Under the pieces are notes generated by a model. It saw only the letters and a list, made by a program, of their open reading frames with translations. It was not told the origin of the DNA and did not search any database. A stretch of 64,000 bases of DNA. Origin: Saccharopolyspora_D taberi (GTDB taxonomy: Bacteria; Actinomycetota; Actinomycetes; Mycobacteriales; Pseudonocardiaceae). This document shows positions 25,547 to 34,924 of the stretch, piece after piece. The number at the start of each line of letters is the position of its first letter. Position 1 is the first letter of the stretch. The stretch spans positions 62,001-126,000 of the forward strand of contig NZ_BAAAUX010000016.1 of assembly GCF_039534165.1 (NCBI RefSeq). Reading direction: 5' to 3'. The position numbers and the translations under genes are program-made.

Positions 25547-27007
25547 ATGTCCTCCGAGCACCCCAGGCCCTCCGAGCACCACAGCTCCGCAGATCAGCAG
25601 GCTGCCGCCCCGAGCCGCAAGTCCTGGACGGTCGACGTCCCGGTCGACGAGCTCCCCGAACTACCCCCGCTGCCGCCGGAGATGCGTGCTCAGCTCGACG
25701 ACGCGCTGTCCCGGCCTGCCGCGCAGCAGCCGCAGTGGCCGGACACCGAGCAGGCGGCCAGCGTGCGCAAGGTGCTGGAGAGCGTGCCGCCGGTGACGGT
25801 GCCCTCGGAGGTCGACCGGCTGCGCGCCCAGCTGGCCGAGGTCGCCCGGGGCGAGGCGTTCCTGCTGCAGGGCGGGGACTGCGCGGAGACCTTCGCCGAC
25901 AACACCGAGCCGCACATCCGGGGCAACATCCGGACGCTGCTGCAGATGGCCGTGGTGCTCACCTACGGGGCCAGCATGCCGGTGGTCAAGGTCGGCAGGC
26001 TCGCGGGCCAGTACGCCAAGCCGCGGTCGAGCAACACCGACGCGCTGGGGCTGCCGTCCTACCGGGGGGACATGGTCAACTCGCTGGTCGCCACCGAGGA
26101 GGCCCGCAGGCACGACCCGTCCCGGCTGATCCGCGCCTACGCCAACGCCAGCGCGGCGATGAACCTGTCCAGGGCGCTGACCGGCGCGGGGATGGCGGCG
26201 CTGACCCAGGTGCACGACTGGAACAAGGACTTCGTGCTGAACTCGCCCGCGGGCGAGCGCTACGAGTCGGTCGCCGCCGAGATCGACCGCGGCCTGCGGT
26301 TCATGTCGGCCTGCGGCGTGGACGACTCCAGCCTGCACTCGGTGGACTTCTACGCCAGCCACGAGGCGCTGGTACTCGACTACGAGCGAGCGATGCTGCG
26401 GCTGGACAACAGCGGCGCCCAGCCGCGGCTGTTCGACCTGTCCGGGCACTTCCTGTGGGTCGGTGAGCGCACCCGCCAGCTCGACGGCGCGCACATCGCC
26501 TTCGCGGAGCTGATCTCCAACCCGATCGGGCTCAAGATCGGCCCGACGACCACGCCGGAGATGGCCGTGGAGTACGTCGAGCGGCTGGACCCGAACAACG
26601 AGCCGGGCCGCCTGACGCTGGTCAGCCGGATGGGCAACGGCAAGGTCCGCGACGTGCTGCCCGCGATCATCGAGAAGGTGGAGGCATCGGGCCACCAGGT
26701 CATCTGGCAGTGCGACCCGATGCACGGCAACACCCACGAGGCCAGCACCGGCTACAAGACCCGCCACTTCGACCGCGTCGTGGACGAGGTCCAGGGCTTC
26801 TTCGAGGTGCACCACCGCCTCGGCACCCACCCCGGCGGCATCCACATCGAGCTGACCGGCGAGGACGTCACCGAGTGCCTCGGCGGCGCCCAGGACATCT
26901 CCGACACCGACCTCGCCGGCCGCTACGAGACGGCCTGCGACCCGCGCCTGAATACCCAGCAGTCGCTGGAACTGGCGTTCCTCGTCGCCGAGATGCTCCG
27001 CAGCTGA
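25547..27007 (+). CDS. aroG: Class II 3-deoxy-7-phosphoheptulonate (DAHP) synthase
   Basis: About 486 residues of the plant/actinobacterial class II type. It has LQGGDCAETF (Mn-binding Cys), AGQYAKPRS, the long helix SACGVDD, NPIGLKIGPTTTPE (PEP and E4P site), WQCDPMHGNTH and GIHIELTGEDVTECLGG. It condenses PEP with erythrose 4-phosphate, the first step of the shikimate pathway. The usable ATGs are 25538 and 25547; neither has a good ribosome site, so a leaderless start is possible. The extra N-terminal region is characteristic of the allosteric actinobacterial form. The position corresponds to Rv2178c. Confidence 0.95.
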   Translation: MSSEHPRPSEHHSSADQQAAAPSRKSWTVDVPVDELPELPPLPPEMRAQLDDALSRPAAQQPQWPDTEQAASVRKVLESVPPVTVPSEVDRLRAQLAEVARGEAFLLQGGDCAETFADNTEPHIRGNIRTLLQMAVVLTYGASMPVVKVGRLAGQYAKPRSSNTDALGLPSYRGDMVNSLVATEEARRHDPSRLIRAYANASAAMNLSRALTGAGMAALTQVHDWNKDFVLNSPAGERYESVAAEIDRGLRFMSACGVDDSSLHSVDFYASHEALVLDYERAMLRLDNSGAQPRLFDLSGHFLWVGERTRQLDGAHIAFAELISNPIGLKIGPTTTPEMAVEYVERLDPNNEPGRLTLVSRMGNGKVRDVLPAIIEKVEASGHQVIWQCDPMHGNTHEASTGYKTRHFDRVVDEVQGFFEVHHRLGTHPGGIHIELTGEDVTECLGGAQDISDTDLAGRYETACDPRLNTQQSLELAFLVAEMLRS

Positions 27008-27024
27008 GCCCAAGGCATCGCGTG

Positions 27025-27052
27025 AAAGGGCCCGGATCTTTCCGGGCCCTTT
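27025..27052 (+). terminator. Terminator after aroG
   Basis: A perfect 12-bp stem (AAAGGGCCCGGA with TCCGGGCCCTTT) around a TCTT loop, 17 nt after the stop. It lies between convergent genes and may serve both strands. Confidence 0.9.
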
Positions 27053-27109
27053 CGCATTTCCAACCAGGCGGTGGCGCTGATGTCGGGCCGGAGTTCAGCG
27101 CGGTAACCC

Positions 27110-28660
27110 TCAACGCAGCTGCCGCTCCAGCGGACGCCGGAAAGCATCGCTCAGACCCAGCGGGTCGAACCGCACGAGCGACAGTGCGCCCAGGCAAGCG
27201 GCGCCGACGCCGACCGCGACCAGCGGCCAGTTGTACATCGCCTGCTCGCCGTCGGGGGAGTACGCGAGCACCAGCGCGACCGACGCGCCCACGACGTAGG
27301 ACAGCGCGCGGGGGGTCCACGGCAGCGCGCAGGCCAGCGCCATGCCCCACGTCAGGTACCAGGGCAGCACCACCGGGGACAGCAGCGCGCCCGCCCAGAG
27401 CACGATCGCGGCGCGCCGCACCGCGTCGGTGCCGCCGTCGCGGGCCTTCCACCACTGCCAGACCAGGATCGCGGCCAGCGCGAGCGAGCCGATCGCCCGG
27501 CCGCCGCTGACGAACGCGCCGTAGTCGGCGTCCTCGAACAACAGCGATGCCAGGACGAACCCTGCCTGGCCGAGCGCGGTCGGCGCGGACAGGTAGTTCA
27601 CGATCATCCCCGGCGCCGACAGGGCCGACACCCAGCCCAGGCCGACCTTCGACAGCACCATGCACCCGGCGAAGACCACCGCGAACAGCGCCAGCGCGGG
27701 CACGACCGCGCGGGCGAACCGCTGCCAGCGCGGGCCGGTCAGGTGGGACGCCCACACCCACACCAGGAACGGCAGGGCCAGTCCCGCGGTCGCCTTGACC
27801 GCCATCGCCATGGTCACCAGCGTCAGCCCGGCGGCGTGCCTGCCGTCGAGGATCAGCAGCGTGCCGACCGCCAGCAGGCCGATCATCAGCATGTCGTTGT
27901 GCGGGCCGCCGACCAGGTGCACCACGGTCATCGGGCTCGCCGCGACCAGCCACAGCGCGACCGGCAGCCGCCCGCCGAGGTGCCGGACCAGACCGGGCAG
28001 CGCGAAGATCAGCATCGCCAGCCCGCCCAGCAGCACCAGGCGCATCACGATGACGCTGGAGATCATGCCGTCCCCGGCGAGCAGGATCACGCCCTTGGCC
28101 ACGCCGATGAACAGCGGCCCGTACGGCGCGGGCGTGGTCTGCCAGGTCGGGTGCACGTTGTCCGGGATCGGGCCGGTCAGCGCCGCCGGGCCGATCTCGT
28201 AGGGGTCGAGCCCGTGCAGCGCGAGCAGCCCCTGCCCCAGGTAGCTGTAGACGTCGCGGGTGAACAGCGGGGGCGCGATCAGCATCGGCAGCAGCCACGC
28301 GGCGGTGGCCAGCAGCACCCCGCGGGAGTCGACCAGCCGGGCGAGCACCCCGCGGCCCAGCCGCACCCAGGCCCACACCAGCAGCCCGAACCCGAGGTAG
28401 ACCACCGCGGTCGCCAGGTCCTTGCCGTGCCCGTAGCGCATCGCCGACAGCGGGCCGGAACCGAGGATCGGGTCGTGGATGAGGACCCCGGCGCCGCCGA
28501 GCGAGCCGATCAGCAGCAGCAGCGATCCGATCGCGCCGAGCGCGACCGTGCGCAGCGGCAGCGACCGCGCGGGACCGCTGCCGCCGTTGTCGATGTCGTC
28601 GGAGGCGATGAGCTCGGTCCAGCCGGGCCGCGCCGACGCGATGGAAGCACTCGGAGGCAT
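27110..28660 (-). CDS. mptA: Polyprenol-phosphomannose-dependent alpha-1,6-mannosyltransferase (MptA type)
   Basis: A protein of 516 residues, equal to my recollection of mycobacterial MptA. It is a GT-C membrane enzyme with about 12-13 helices and the acidic motif RDVYSYLGQG in the first large loop (about 139-148). It extends the alpha-1,6-mannan core of lipomannan or related lipoglycans on the outer face, using decaprenyl-phosphomannose. The start ATG at 28660 has CGGAGG-like sequence overlapping the first codons. Upstream lies 258 nt without a gene (28661-28918), AT-richer near the start and probably holding its promoter. Confidence 0.85.
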   Translation of the reverse strand: MPPSASIASARPGWTELIASDDIDNGGSGPARSLPLRTVALGAIGSLLLLIGSLGGAGVLIHDPILGSGPLSAMRYGHGKDLATAVVYLGFGLLVWAWVRLGRGVLARLVDSRGVLLATAAWLLPMLIAPPLFTRDVYSYLGQGLLALHGLDPYEIGPAALTGPIPDNVHPTWQTTPAPYGPLFIGVAKGVILLAGDGMISSVIVMRLVLLGGLAMLIFALPGLVRHLGGRLPVALWLVAASPMTVVHLVGGPHNDMLMIGLLAVGTLLILDGRHAAGLTLVTMAMAVKATAGLALPFLVWVWASHLTGPRWQRFARAVVPALALFAVVFAGCMVLSKVGLGWVSALSAPGMIVNYLSAPTALGQAGFVLASLLFEDADYGAFVSGGRAIGSLALAAILVWQWWKARDGGTDAVRRAAIVLWAGALLSPVVLPWYLTWGMALACALPWTPRALSYVVGASVALVLAYSPDGEQAMYNWPLVAVGVGAACLGALSLVRFDPLGLSDAFRRPLERQLR

Positions 28661-28918
28661 CGTGTTCTCAATACAATCACACGCCCTTCGCGTTAGCGGG
28701 CGGTTCGCGCACCAAACCTGGTGCAGTGATCGCATTTCCTTCGAACAGAGCACTGTTTCCGCAGTTCACACGCGGTGCTTCGATGCAGTGCCGGTGCCGG
28801 CGATCCAACTGCCGCGAGGCCGAGATCACGTTCGGGCGACACTCGATGCAGGTAAAACCCTTGCCATGGCCAGCAATTCCCGCTTGCCGACCGTGACCGG
28901 CCGGCTGCGCGGAGTGGG

Positions 28919-30907
28919 TCAGATGGCGGTCACCTGGATCGACGAGCCCGGCTGCACCTTGCTCCCGGGGAACGGGTACTGCCCGAAGATCACCGCGTCC
29001 TCCCGCGGGAACAGCTGCGTCACCTGCAGCTGGAGCCCCAGCCTGGCCGCCTCCTCCTTCGCCTGCTGCACCGAGTACCGGCCGAAGTCGGGCACGGTGA
29101 CCGCGTTCGACACCACCACGCCGACCCGCGGCGTGCCGGTCAGCAGCACCGTGCTCCCGCCCGCCGGGTCGGTGCTGATCACGTGCCCGGCCGCCACGTC
29201 GGCGTCGAACTGGGTGGAAGCCTCGTAGGGCTCGAACCCGGCGTTGCGCAGCGCCGCGAACGCGTCCTCCTTGGACTGCCCCCGCACGTCCGGCACGTCC
29301 ACCGGCTGCGGGCCCTTGCTGACGATGATCGTGACCGGCGAGCTGATCTCCAGCGCGGTGCCCGGCCCGGGATCGACCGAGATCACCTTCCCCTCCGGGA
29401 CGCTCGGGTGGTACTGGTCGCGGGTCGAGTCGAGCGCGGGCCGCAGCTTGGCGTCCATCAGCGCGCTCTGGGCCTCCTCGACCGACGCGCCCTCGGCGAT
29501 GTCGGGCACCTTCGGCCGCCCGAGCGAGACGACCAGCCGGACCTCGGTCCCGGTGACGGTCTGCCTGCCCTCCTGCGGGCTGGAGCTGATCACGGTTCCC
29601 TCGGCGACCGAGTTGTCGTGCTCCCGGGTCACCGTGGCCTTCAGCTGCGCCTCTTCGAGGACCTTGACCGCCACGTCCTCCGGCTGCCCGACGACCCGCG
29701 GCACCTCCACGCTCGACCCGGTGCCGAGCCACCACGCGGTGAGCCCGACCAGGGCGGCCAGCACCACGATCGCGCCCGCCCACGCGGCGAACACCCGCGA
29801 GCCGCGCCGGCGCTGGGCGTGGTGCCGGGTGTCGGGCGCGGCCCGGACCGCGGCGATCTCCTGCGTCCGGTCCTCCTCCGGCACGACCGGGCGCTGCATG
29901 GCCCGGGTGCCCTGCGGCCCGCCGGACGGGCTGTGCGCGGGCGGCACGGCCGGGAACTGGTCGGTCGGCGGCCCGTCGACGGCCAGCTGGGCGGTCGGGT
30001 CCTCGCTGGCGGGCACCGGGACCGGCACCAGCTCGATGCCGAGATCCTGGCGGGTCCTGCGGACGTCGGCGAGGAACGCCTCCGCGCCGACCGGGCGCTG
30101 CTCCGGCTCGCGCCGGGTCGCCCGCAGCACGAGGTCGTCGATCGCCGGGGGCAGCTCGGGCACCTGCTCGCTCGGCGCGGGCACGTCGTCGTTGACGTGC
30201 CGGTACGCCACCGACAGGGCGGTGTCGCCGACGTAGGGCGGCCGGCCGGTCAGCATCTCGTAGAGCACGATGCCCGCGGAGTACAGGTCGGTGCGCGGGT
30301 CGGCGGCACCGGTGGTGACCTGCTCCGGCGACAGGTAGGCCACGGTCCCCAGGATCACGCTGCCGCTGGTGGTGCCCGCCGAGGCCGCGGCCCGGACCAG
30401 GCCGAAGTCGGCGACCTTGACCGAGCCGTCCCGGCCGATCAGCACGTTCTCCGGCTTGATGTCGCGGTGCACCATCCCGGCGCGGTGGGCGGCGGCCAGC
30501 GCCGAGAGCACCGGCTCCAGCACGCTCAGCGCGAGCGGCAGCGGCAGGGCGCCCTGGTCGCGGATGAGGTCGCGCAGCGTGCAGCCCTCGACCAGCTGCA
30601 TCACCAGGTAGACCTGGTCGCCGTCGATCTCGCGGTCCACGCCCTGGTCGTAGACGGCCACCACGTCGGGGTGGTGCAGGCGGGCCGCGGAGCGCGCCTC
30701 CAGCTCGAAGCGGTCGACGAACGAGCGGTCGCCGGAGTACTGCGGGTCCATGACCTTGAGCGCGACCGGGCGGTCCAGGCGGGTGTCCAGGCCCCGGTAG
30801 ACGGTGGACATGCCGCCGCGGGCGATCAGCGATTCCACCCGGTACCGGCGTTCCAGCATGGCCCCGACGAGGCCGGCCCCGCGTCCGGGGCGCGTCTCAG
30901 ACGTCAT
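28919..30907 (-). CDS. pknL: Serine/threonine protein kinase with four PASTA repeats (PknL locus)
   Basis: A protein of 662 residues. The kinase domain (about 21-280) has a Gly-rich loop ARGGMSTVY, the ATP lysine K51, HRDIKPEN (D149), DFG (167-169) and GTVAYLSPEQ. A Pro-rich linker leads to a single membrane helix (about 380-400) and four extracellular PASTA repeats (about 403-662). PASTA domains bind muropeptides or lipid II. The gene sits where Rv2176 pknL lies and is divergent from the Rv2175c-type gene, a known PknL substrate in M. tuberculosis. As I recall, the tuberculosis protein lacks PASTA repeats, whereas corynebacterial PknL has them. Confidence 0.94.
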   Translation of the reverse strand: MTSETRPGRGAGLVGAMLERRYRVESLIARGGMSTVYRGLDTRLDRPVALKVMDPQYSGDRSFVDRFELEARSAARLHHPDVVAVYDQGVDREIDGDQVYLVMQLVEGCTLRDLIRDQGALPLPLALSVLEPVLSALAAAHRAGMVHRDIKPENVLIGRDGSVKVADFGLVRAAASAGTTSGSVILGTVAYLSPEQVTTGAADPRTDLYSAGIVLYEMLTGRPPYVGDTALSVAYRHVNDDVPAPSEQVPELPPAIDDLVLRATRREPEQRPVGAEAFLADVRRTRQDLGIELVPVPVPASEDPTAQLAVDGPPTDQFPAVPPAHSPSGGPQGTRAMQRPVVPEEDRTQEIAAVRAAPDTRHHAQRRRGSRVFAAWAGAIVVLAALVGLTAWWLGTGSSVEVPRVVGQPEDVAVKVLEEAQLKATVTREHDNSVAEGTVISSSPQEGRQTVTGTEVRLVVSLGRPKVPDIAEGASVEEAQSALMDAKLRPALDSTRDQYHPSVPEGKVISVDPGPGTALEISSPVTIIVSKGPQPVDVPDVRGQSKEDAFAALRNAGFEPYEASTQFDADVAAGHVISTDPAGGSTVLLTGTPRVGVVVSNAVTVPDFGRYSVQQAKEEAARLGLQLQVTQLFPREDAVIFGQYPFPGSKVQPGSSIQVTAI

Positions 30908-31022
30908 GGCCCGCTCGCCGGTGGCTCGGCCGCGCCTGGAGGTCGCCGTGTGTCACGACCCTGATGGTAGGAGAGAACGTGACCCGTCCGGTGCACGGCA
31001 CCGGGGTCGCCGATGTGGCATC

Positions 31023-31397
31023 GTGTCGGATGTGAGTGCGATCCCAGCTGCCCCGGATGTGCTCGCTCCCGATGTGGAGGTGATCCCGCTGCCCGATGTC
31101 GCCGAGCGACTCGGGCTGGTGGTGACCCGGGTGCACCAACTGATCCGTGATGGTCATCTGCTCGCCCTGCGCCGAGAGGGGGTGCTCGGGGTGCCCACGG
31201 CCTTCCTGACCGACACCGGAATCGTGAAGGGGCTCGGCGGCACGATCACCCTCCTGCGGGACAACGGCTACGACTCGGACGAGATCCTTCGCTGGCTGTT
31301 CACCGCGGACGACTCGCTGCCGGGCACGCCCATCGACGCCCTCCGCGGCGACCGCGGCCGGGAGGTCAAGCGCAGGGCCCAGGCCATGGGCTTCTGA
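31023..31397 (+). CDS. Rv2175c-type DNA-binding protein, probable PknL substrate
   Basis: A protein of 124 residues from the GTG at 31023 (GTG 31032 is an alternative). The N-terminal winged-helix/MerR-like HTH has VAERLGLVVTRVHQLIRDGHLLALRRE. The C-terminal helical part matches the Rv2175c_C family (FLTDTGIVKGLGGTITLLRDNGYDSDEILRWLF). In M. tuberculosis the homologue binds DNA and loses binding when PknL phosphorylates its N-terminal Thr. Here the N-terminus is short and has Ser but no Thr before the HTH, so the site may differ. It is divergent from pknL across 115 nt. Confidence 0.85.
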   Translation: MSDVSAIPAAPDVLAPDVEVIPLPDVAERLGLVVTRVHQLIRDGHLLALRREGVLGVPTAFLTDTGIVKGLGGTITLLRDNGYDSDEILRWLFTADDSLPGTPIDALRGDRGREVKRRAQAMGF

Positions 31398-31523
31398 CCA
31401 GCGGTTCACAACACCTGTTCCGAGGCAGGCGCCAGCCGCCCGCCGGTTCGTCAACGCGCCGGGTCGACCGAGGTCGGCCCGGCGTTCTGCTGCCCGAGTT
31501 AACCTTCCCCACCCCGTGATTCA

Positions 31524-31539
31524 AACGTGATGTCACGTT
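31524..31539 (+). promoter_or_regulatory. Dyad upstream of the VanZ-like gene
   Basis: Arms AACGTGA and TCACGTT with a 2-nt spacer lie 11 nt before the ATG at 31551. This places a likely operator at the promoter/start region and argues against starts at 31527 or 31530, which would fall inside the dyad. Confidence 0.5.
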
Positions 31540-31550
31540 CGTATGTTCGA

Positions 31551-32219
31551 ATGGTCGTGGATGATCTTGTTCTCGACATGCGGGCTGTGGGGGAGATGCA
31601 AGCGGTGCGCCAGTTCGATTCGGCATTCGGCGGTGTGGCCGAAACGGCGTTCTCTTTGTTTCTGCTGGCGGTTGTTTTCCTCGGCGCTGCCGTGTTAGTG
31701 CGGGTCCGCCGGCTCGAACTCTCGTCGGCGATGCGGTTGTCGGTGGTGGATGCCGCGCTGGTGTTCTCGATGCTGCTCGTCGTGCACCTGGTCTGCGTGC
31801 CGCAGCCGGACGTGAGCCGGACCAGGCTGCGCCTGATGCCCGGCACCGACCTGGGGGTCGCGGTGCACGCCGCACCCGGTGACCTGGGCCCTTGGTTGCA
31901 GCTGCTGGGCAATCTGCTGCTGCTCCTGCCGCTGGGCGCGCTCCTGCCGCTGCGGGTCCTGCCGCTGCGCACCTGCGGCCACGTCGCGCTCGCCGTTCTC
32001 GCGGTGACCTGCGTTATAGAACTGTTCCAGTACCTGTTCCTCGCCGGTCGTGTCGTTTCGGCCGACGACGTGCTTCTCAACACCGCGGGCGGTTTGCTCG
32101 GCGCGTTTCTGACCTCCCGCTGGTGGCACGAATTCCGGCGTCCGCCGCGATTTCGCGGTGAACGGCCGCTGCGGCGGGAAATCCGTTCATTCCGGCCATC
32201 CGCCGAAATCTCTTCGTGA
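31551..32219 (+). CDS. VanZ-like membrane protein
   Basis: About 222 residues. The VanZ fold is seen as four to five membrane helices with the conserved GNLLLLLPLGALLP and CVIELFQYLFLAGRVVSADDVLLNTAGGLLGA motifs. Family members are linked to low-level teicoplanin resistance and phosphatidylglycerol-related envelope functions, but most have no assigned role. The GTG at 31527 and ATG at 31530 are in frame; I prefer 31551 because of the dyad. The C-terminal tail is basic and cytoplasmic. Confidence 0.8.
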   Translation: MVVDDLVLDMRAVGEMQAVRQFDSAFGGVAETAFSLFLLAVVFLGAAVLVRVRRLELSSAMRLSVVDAALVFSMLLVVHLVCVPQPDVSRTRLRLMPGTDLGVAVHAAPGDLGPWLQLLGNLLLLLPLGALLPLRVLPLRTCGHVALAVLAVTCVIELFQYLFLAGRVVSADDVLLNTAGGLLGAFLTSRWWHEFRRPPRFRGERPLRREIRSFRPSAEISS

Positions 32220-32222
32220 TAG

Positions 32223-33683
32223 TCAGCCGGTGATGCGCTGCGCCGCGAGCTTCCCGGAGATGAGCACCGGCGGAACGCCCACGCCGGGGGTGGTGCCCGA
32301 GCCCGCGAGCACCACGTTCGGGCCCGCCAGGTTGCGCGGCCGGAACGGGCCGGTCTGGGCGAACGTGTGCGCGGCGGAGAACGGGGTGCCCGCCGCGTGG
32401 CCCTGGGCGGCCCAGTCCCGCGGCGTCACCAGCCGCCGCACCTCGATCGACGACGAGAACCCGGGGAAGCCCCGGCGCTCCAGGACTGAGGTCAGCTCGT
32501 CGGCGTAGGCGGGGCCGATCCGCCTCCAGTCGATGGGGCCGCGTTCGAGGTTCGGGCAGGGCGCGAGCACGTAGTGCAGCTCCCTGCCCTCCGGCGCGAG
32601 CGCCGGGTCGCTCGCGGTCGGGCGCGTGATCAGCAGCGACGGATCCGACATCAGGCGGCCGTCGCGGATGATCTCGGTGAAGGTGCGCTCCCACGCCGCA
32701 CCGAAGGAGATCGTGTGGTGCGCGGTGTCCGGCCAGCCGCGGGTGGTCCCCGCGTGCAGCACCACCGCCGACGGCGACCAGCGGAGCCGCCGCCGGGGTG
32801 TCGCGCCCAGCAGCCGGTGCACGACCGGGAGGTCCGGGGTGAGGATCACGGCGTCGGCTGCGATCCGCTCGCCCTCGGCGGTGCGCACGGCCGTGACCCG
32901 GTCGCCGCGCCGCTCCAGCCCGGTGACCTCGGTCCCGAAGCGGAACCGCGCTCCCGCCTCGCGCGCCGCTTCCGCCATGGCCGTGGGCACGGCGTGCATC
33001 CCGCCGCGCGGGAACCAGACGCCGTTGACGGTGTCCATGTAGGAGATCACCGAGTACAGCGCCAGCGCCCGGCGCGGATCCAGACCGGCGTAGAGGGCCT
33101 GGAAGGAGAAAACCCGGCGCAGCCGCTCGTCGCCGAGGAACCGCCCGATGGCCGGGCCGAGCCTGCCGAACCCGCCCAGCGCGGTGAGCCTGGCCAGCTC
33201 GGGGGAGACCAGGTCCAGCGGCGAGTCGAAGTTCGCGTCGATGAACCGGTGCATCTCCGCCCGGTAGACCTCGGTCAGCCACCGTCGCAGCCGCCGGTAA
33301 CCGGCGGCCTCGGCCGGACCGGCGAACCGGCGGACCTCCTGCTCCATGGCGTCCGGATCGGTGTGCACGTCCAGCACCGAGCCGTCGGCGAACCGCGCCC
33401 GGTACGCCGGTCGCAGCGGCACCAGGTCGAGCCGGTCGCGGAGCGAGGTGCCGACCGCCGCGAGCGCGTCCTCCAGCAGTTCGGGCATGGTCAGCACGGT
33501 CGGCCCGGTGTCGATCCGGTAGCCGTCCAGGTGCAGCGCGCCCGCGCGCCCACCCGGCAGGTCCTCGCGCTCAAGCACGGTCACCCGCCGTCCCGCACCG
33601 GTCAGGTGCAGCGCGGCGGACAGGCCCGCCAGCCCCGCGCCGACGATCACGACGTGGTCGGTGGGCCCGGCGACGCGGCGCAT
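32223..33683 (-). CDS. crtI: Phytoene desaturase-family FAD oxidoreductase (CrtI)
   Basis: A protein of 486 residues. The N-terminal dinucleotide-binding fold is VVIVGAGLAGLSAALHLTGAG, then LEREDLPGGRAG, and the C-terminal bacterial-type phytoene dehydrogenase signature region reads NVVLAGSGTTPGVGVPPVLISGKLAAQRI. The length and motifs are those of CrtI (phytoene to lycopene or neurosporene). Its ATG overlaps the stop of the prenyl synthase gene (TGATG), so the two are coupled. Phytoene synthase (CrtB) is not in this window. A related desaturase with another polyene substrate is possible. Confidence 0.88.
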   Translation of the reverse strand: MRRVAGPTDHVVIVGAGLAGLSAALHLTGAGRRVTVLEREDLPGGRAGALHLDGYRIDTGPTVLTMPELLEDALAAVGTSLRDRLDLVPLRPAYRARFADGSVLDVHTDPDAMEQEVRRFAGPAEAAGYRRLRRWLTEVYRAEMHRFIDANFDSPLDLVSPELARLTALGGFGRLGPAIGRFLGDERLRRVFSFQALYAGLDPRRALALYSVISYMDTVNGVWFPRGGMHAVPTAMAEAAREAGARFRFGTEVTGLERRGDRVTAVRTAEGERIAADAVILTPDLPVVHRLLGATPRRRLRWSPSAVVLHAGTTRGWPDTAHHTISFGAAWERTFTEIIRDGRLMSDPSLLITRPTASDPALAPEGRELHYVLAPCPNLERGPIDWRRIGPAYADELTSVLERRGFPGFSSSIEVRRLVTPRDWAAQGHAAGTPFSAAHTFAQTGPFRPRNLAGPNVVLAGSGTTPGVGVPPVLISGKLAAQRITG

Positions 33684-34816
33684 CAGCGGGTGCGGTCCGT
33701 GACGGCGACGGCCAGGTCCGCCAGCCGCGACGCGGCGGGCTCGGCCAGTCCGGCGCCGTGCAGGGCGGCCATCGCGGTGCCGGTCAGCTCGGTGATCCGC
33801 CGCTCCACGGCGTCGACCGCGCCGAGCCGGATCAGCGCCTCGCGCGCCAGCTCCACCCGCTTCTCGTCCAGCTCGGCGTCGCCGAGCACGCCGCGCAGCA
33901 GCTCCAGCGCGTCCGAGTCGCCGTGCTCGCGCGCGCTCTGGAACCCCTCGGCGATCAGCAGCGTCCGCTTGCCCTCGCGCAGGTCGTCGCCCGCCGGTTT
34001 GCCGGTGACCTCCGGATCGCCGAAGACGCCGAGCAGGTCGTCGCGCAGCTGGAAGGCGACCCCGATGTCGCAGCCGAACCGGCGCAGCGCCTCCAGCGCC
34101 TGCTCACCCGCCCCGGCCAGCTCGGCGCCGATCTCCAGCGGGCGCTGCACCGTGTAGGAGGCGGCTTTGAGCTCGTCGATGCGCAGCGCCGCCTGCGGCG
34201 TCTCGTCCCCGCGCACCGGGCCGAGCGTGTCCAGGTACTGCCCGGCCAGCACCTCGGTGCGCATCGCGCGCCACGGCCGCAGGCCCCGGGCCAGCGCCTC
34301 GGGCGGCATCCCGGCGGAGTGCAGCATGTCGTCGGCCCAGGCCAGCGCGAGATCTCCGAGCAGGACGGCGGCTGCCGTGCCGAAGCGGTCGTCCGAGCCG
34401 TTCCAGCCGCGCGCCCGGTGCCGGGCCGCGAACGACCGGTGCACGGTCGGCTTGCCGCGCCGCGTGTCGGAGCCGTCGATCAGGTCGTCGTGCACGAGCG
34501 CGCACGCCTGGATCAGCTCCAGCGAGCTGGCCACCCGCAGCATCGCGGCGGCCTCCGGTCCTTCCGCCGGACCACCCGCCGCGCGCCAGCCCCACCACGC
34601 GAAGGTCGGCCGGATCCGCTTGCCCCCGCCGAGCACGAACCCGACCAGTTCGTCCACGGCCTCGGCGAACGCGGCGTCGAGCGCGCGGCTCTCCGCCCGG
34701 CGGGCCCGGAGGTAGTCGGCCAGGGTCTGGCGCACCTGACCGGGGAGGTCGGCTTCCACGATCGAGTCCTCGGCGGTGACTGGCTCAGGAGCCAGGAAAG
34801 GCGGTACAGGCACCAC
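33683..34816 (-). CDS. Polyprenyl/geranylgeranyl diphosphate synthase
   Basis: A protein of 377 residues from the GTG at 34816, with GGAGG 5 nt upstream. The first aspartate-rich motif is LVHDDLIDGSDTRRGKPT and the second is FQLRDDLLGVFGD. GGGKRIRP marks the substrate-binding lysine region. It makes an all-trans prenyl diphosphate; with crtI downstream, geranylgeranyl diphosphate for carotenoids is likely. In mycobacteria the syntenic gene is idsA2. It is divergent from metF across 108 nt. Confidence 0.9.
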   Translation of the reverse strand: MVPVPPFLAPEPVTAEDSIVEADLPGQVRQTLADYLRARRAESRALDAAFAEAVDELVGFVLGGGKRIRPTFAWWGWRAAGGPAEGPEAAAMLRVASSLELIQACALVHDDLIDGSDTRRGKPTVHRSFAARHRARGWNGSDDRFGTAAAVLLGDLALAWADDMLHSAGMPPEALARGLRPWRAMRTEVLAGQYLDTLGPVRGDETPQAALRIDELKAASYTVQRPLEIGAELAGAGEQALEALRRFGCDIGVAFQLRDDLLGVFGDPEVTGKPAGDDLREGKRTLLIAEGFQSAREHGDSDALELLRGVLGDAELDEKRVELAREALIRLGAVDAVERRITELTGTAMAALHGAGLAEPAASRLADLAVAVTDRTR

Positions 34817-34924
34817 ACCATCCTCCGTTATGGCGACCGCGGCATCCCGTCGCCCCTTGCCGTGCGCGCGCAGTGATCAGCACTGCCCCGGAGCGTAGCG
34901 AGGGGCGGGGATTAGGCTTGGCGC

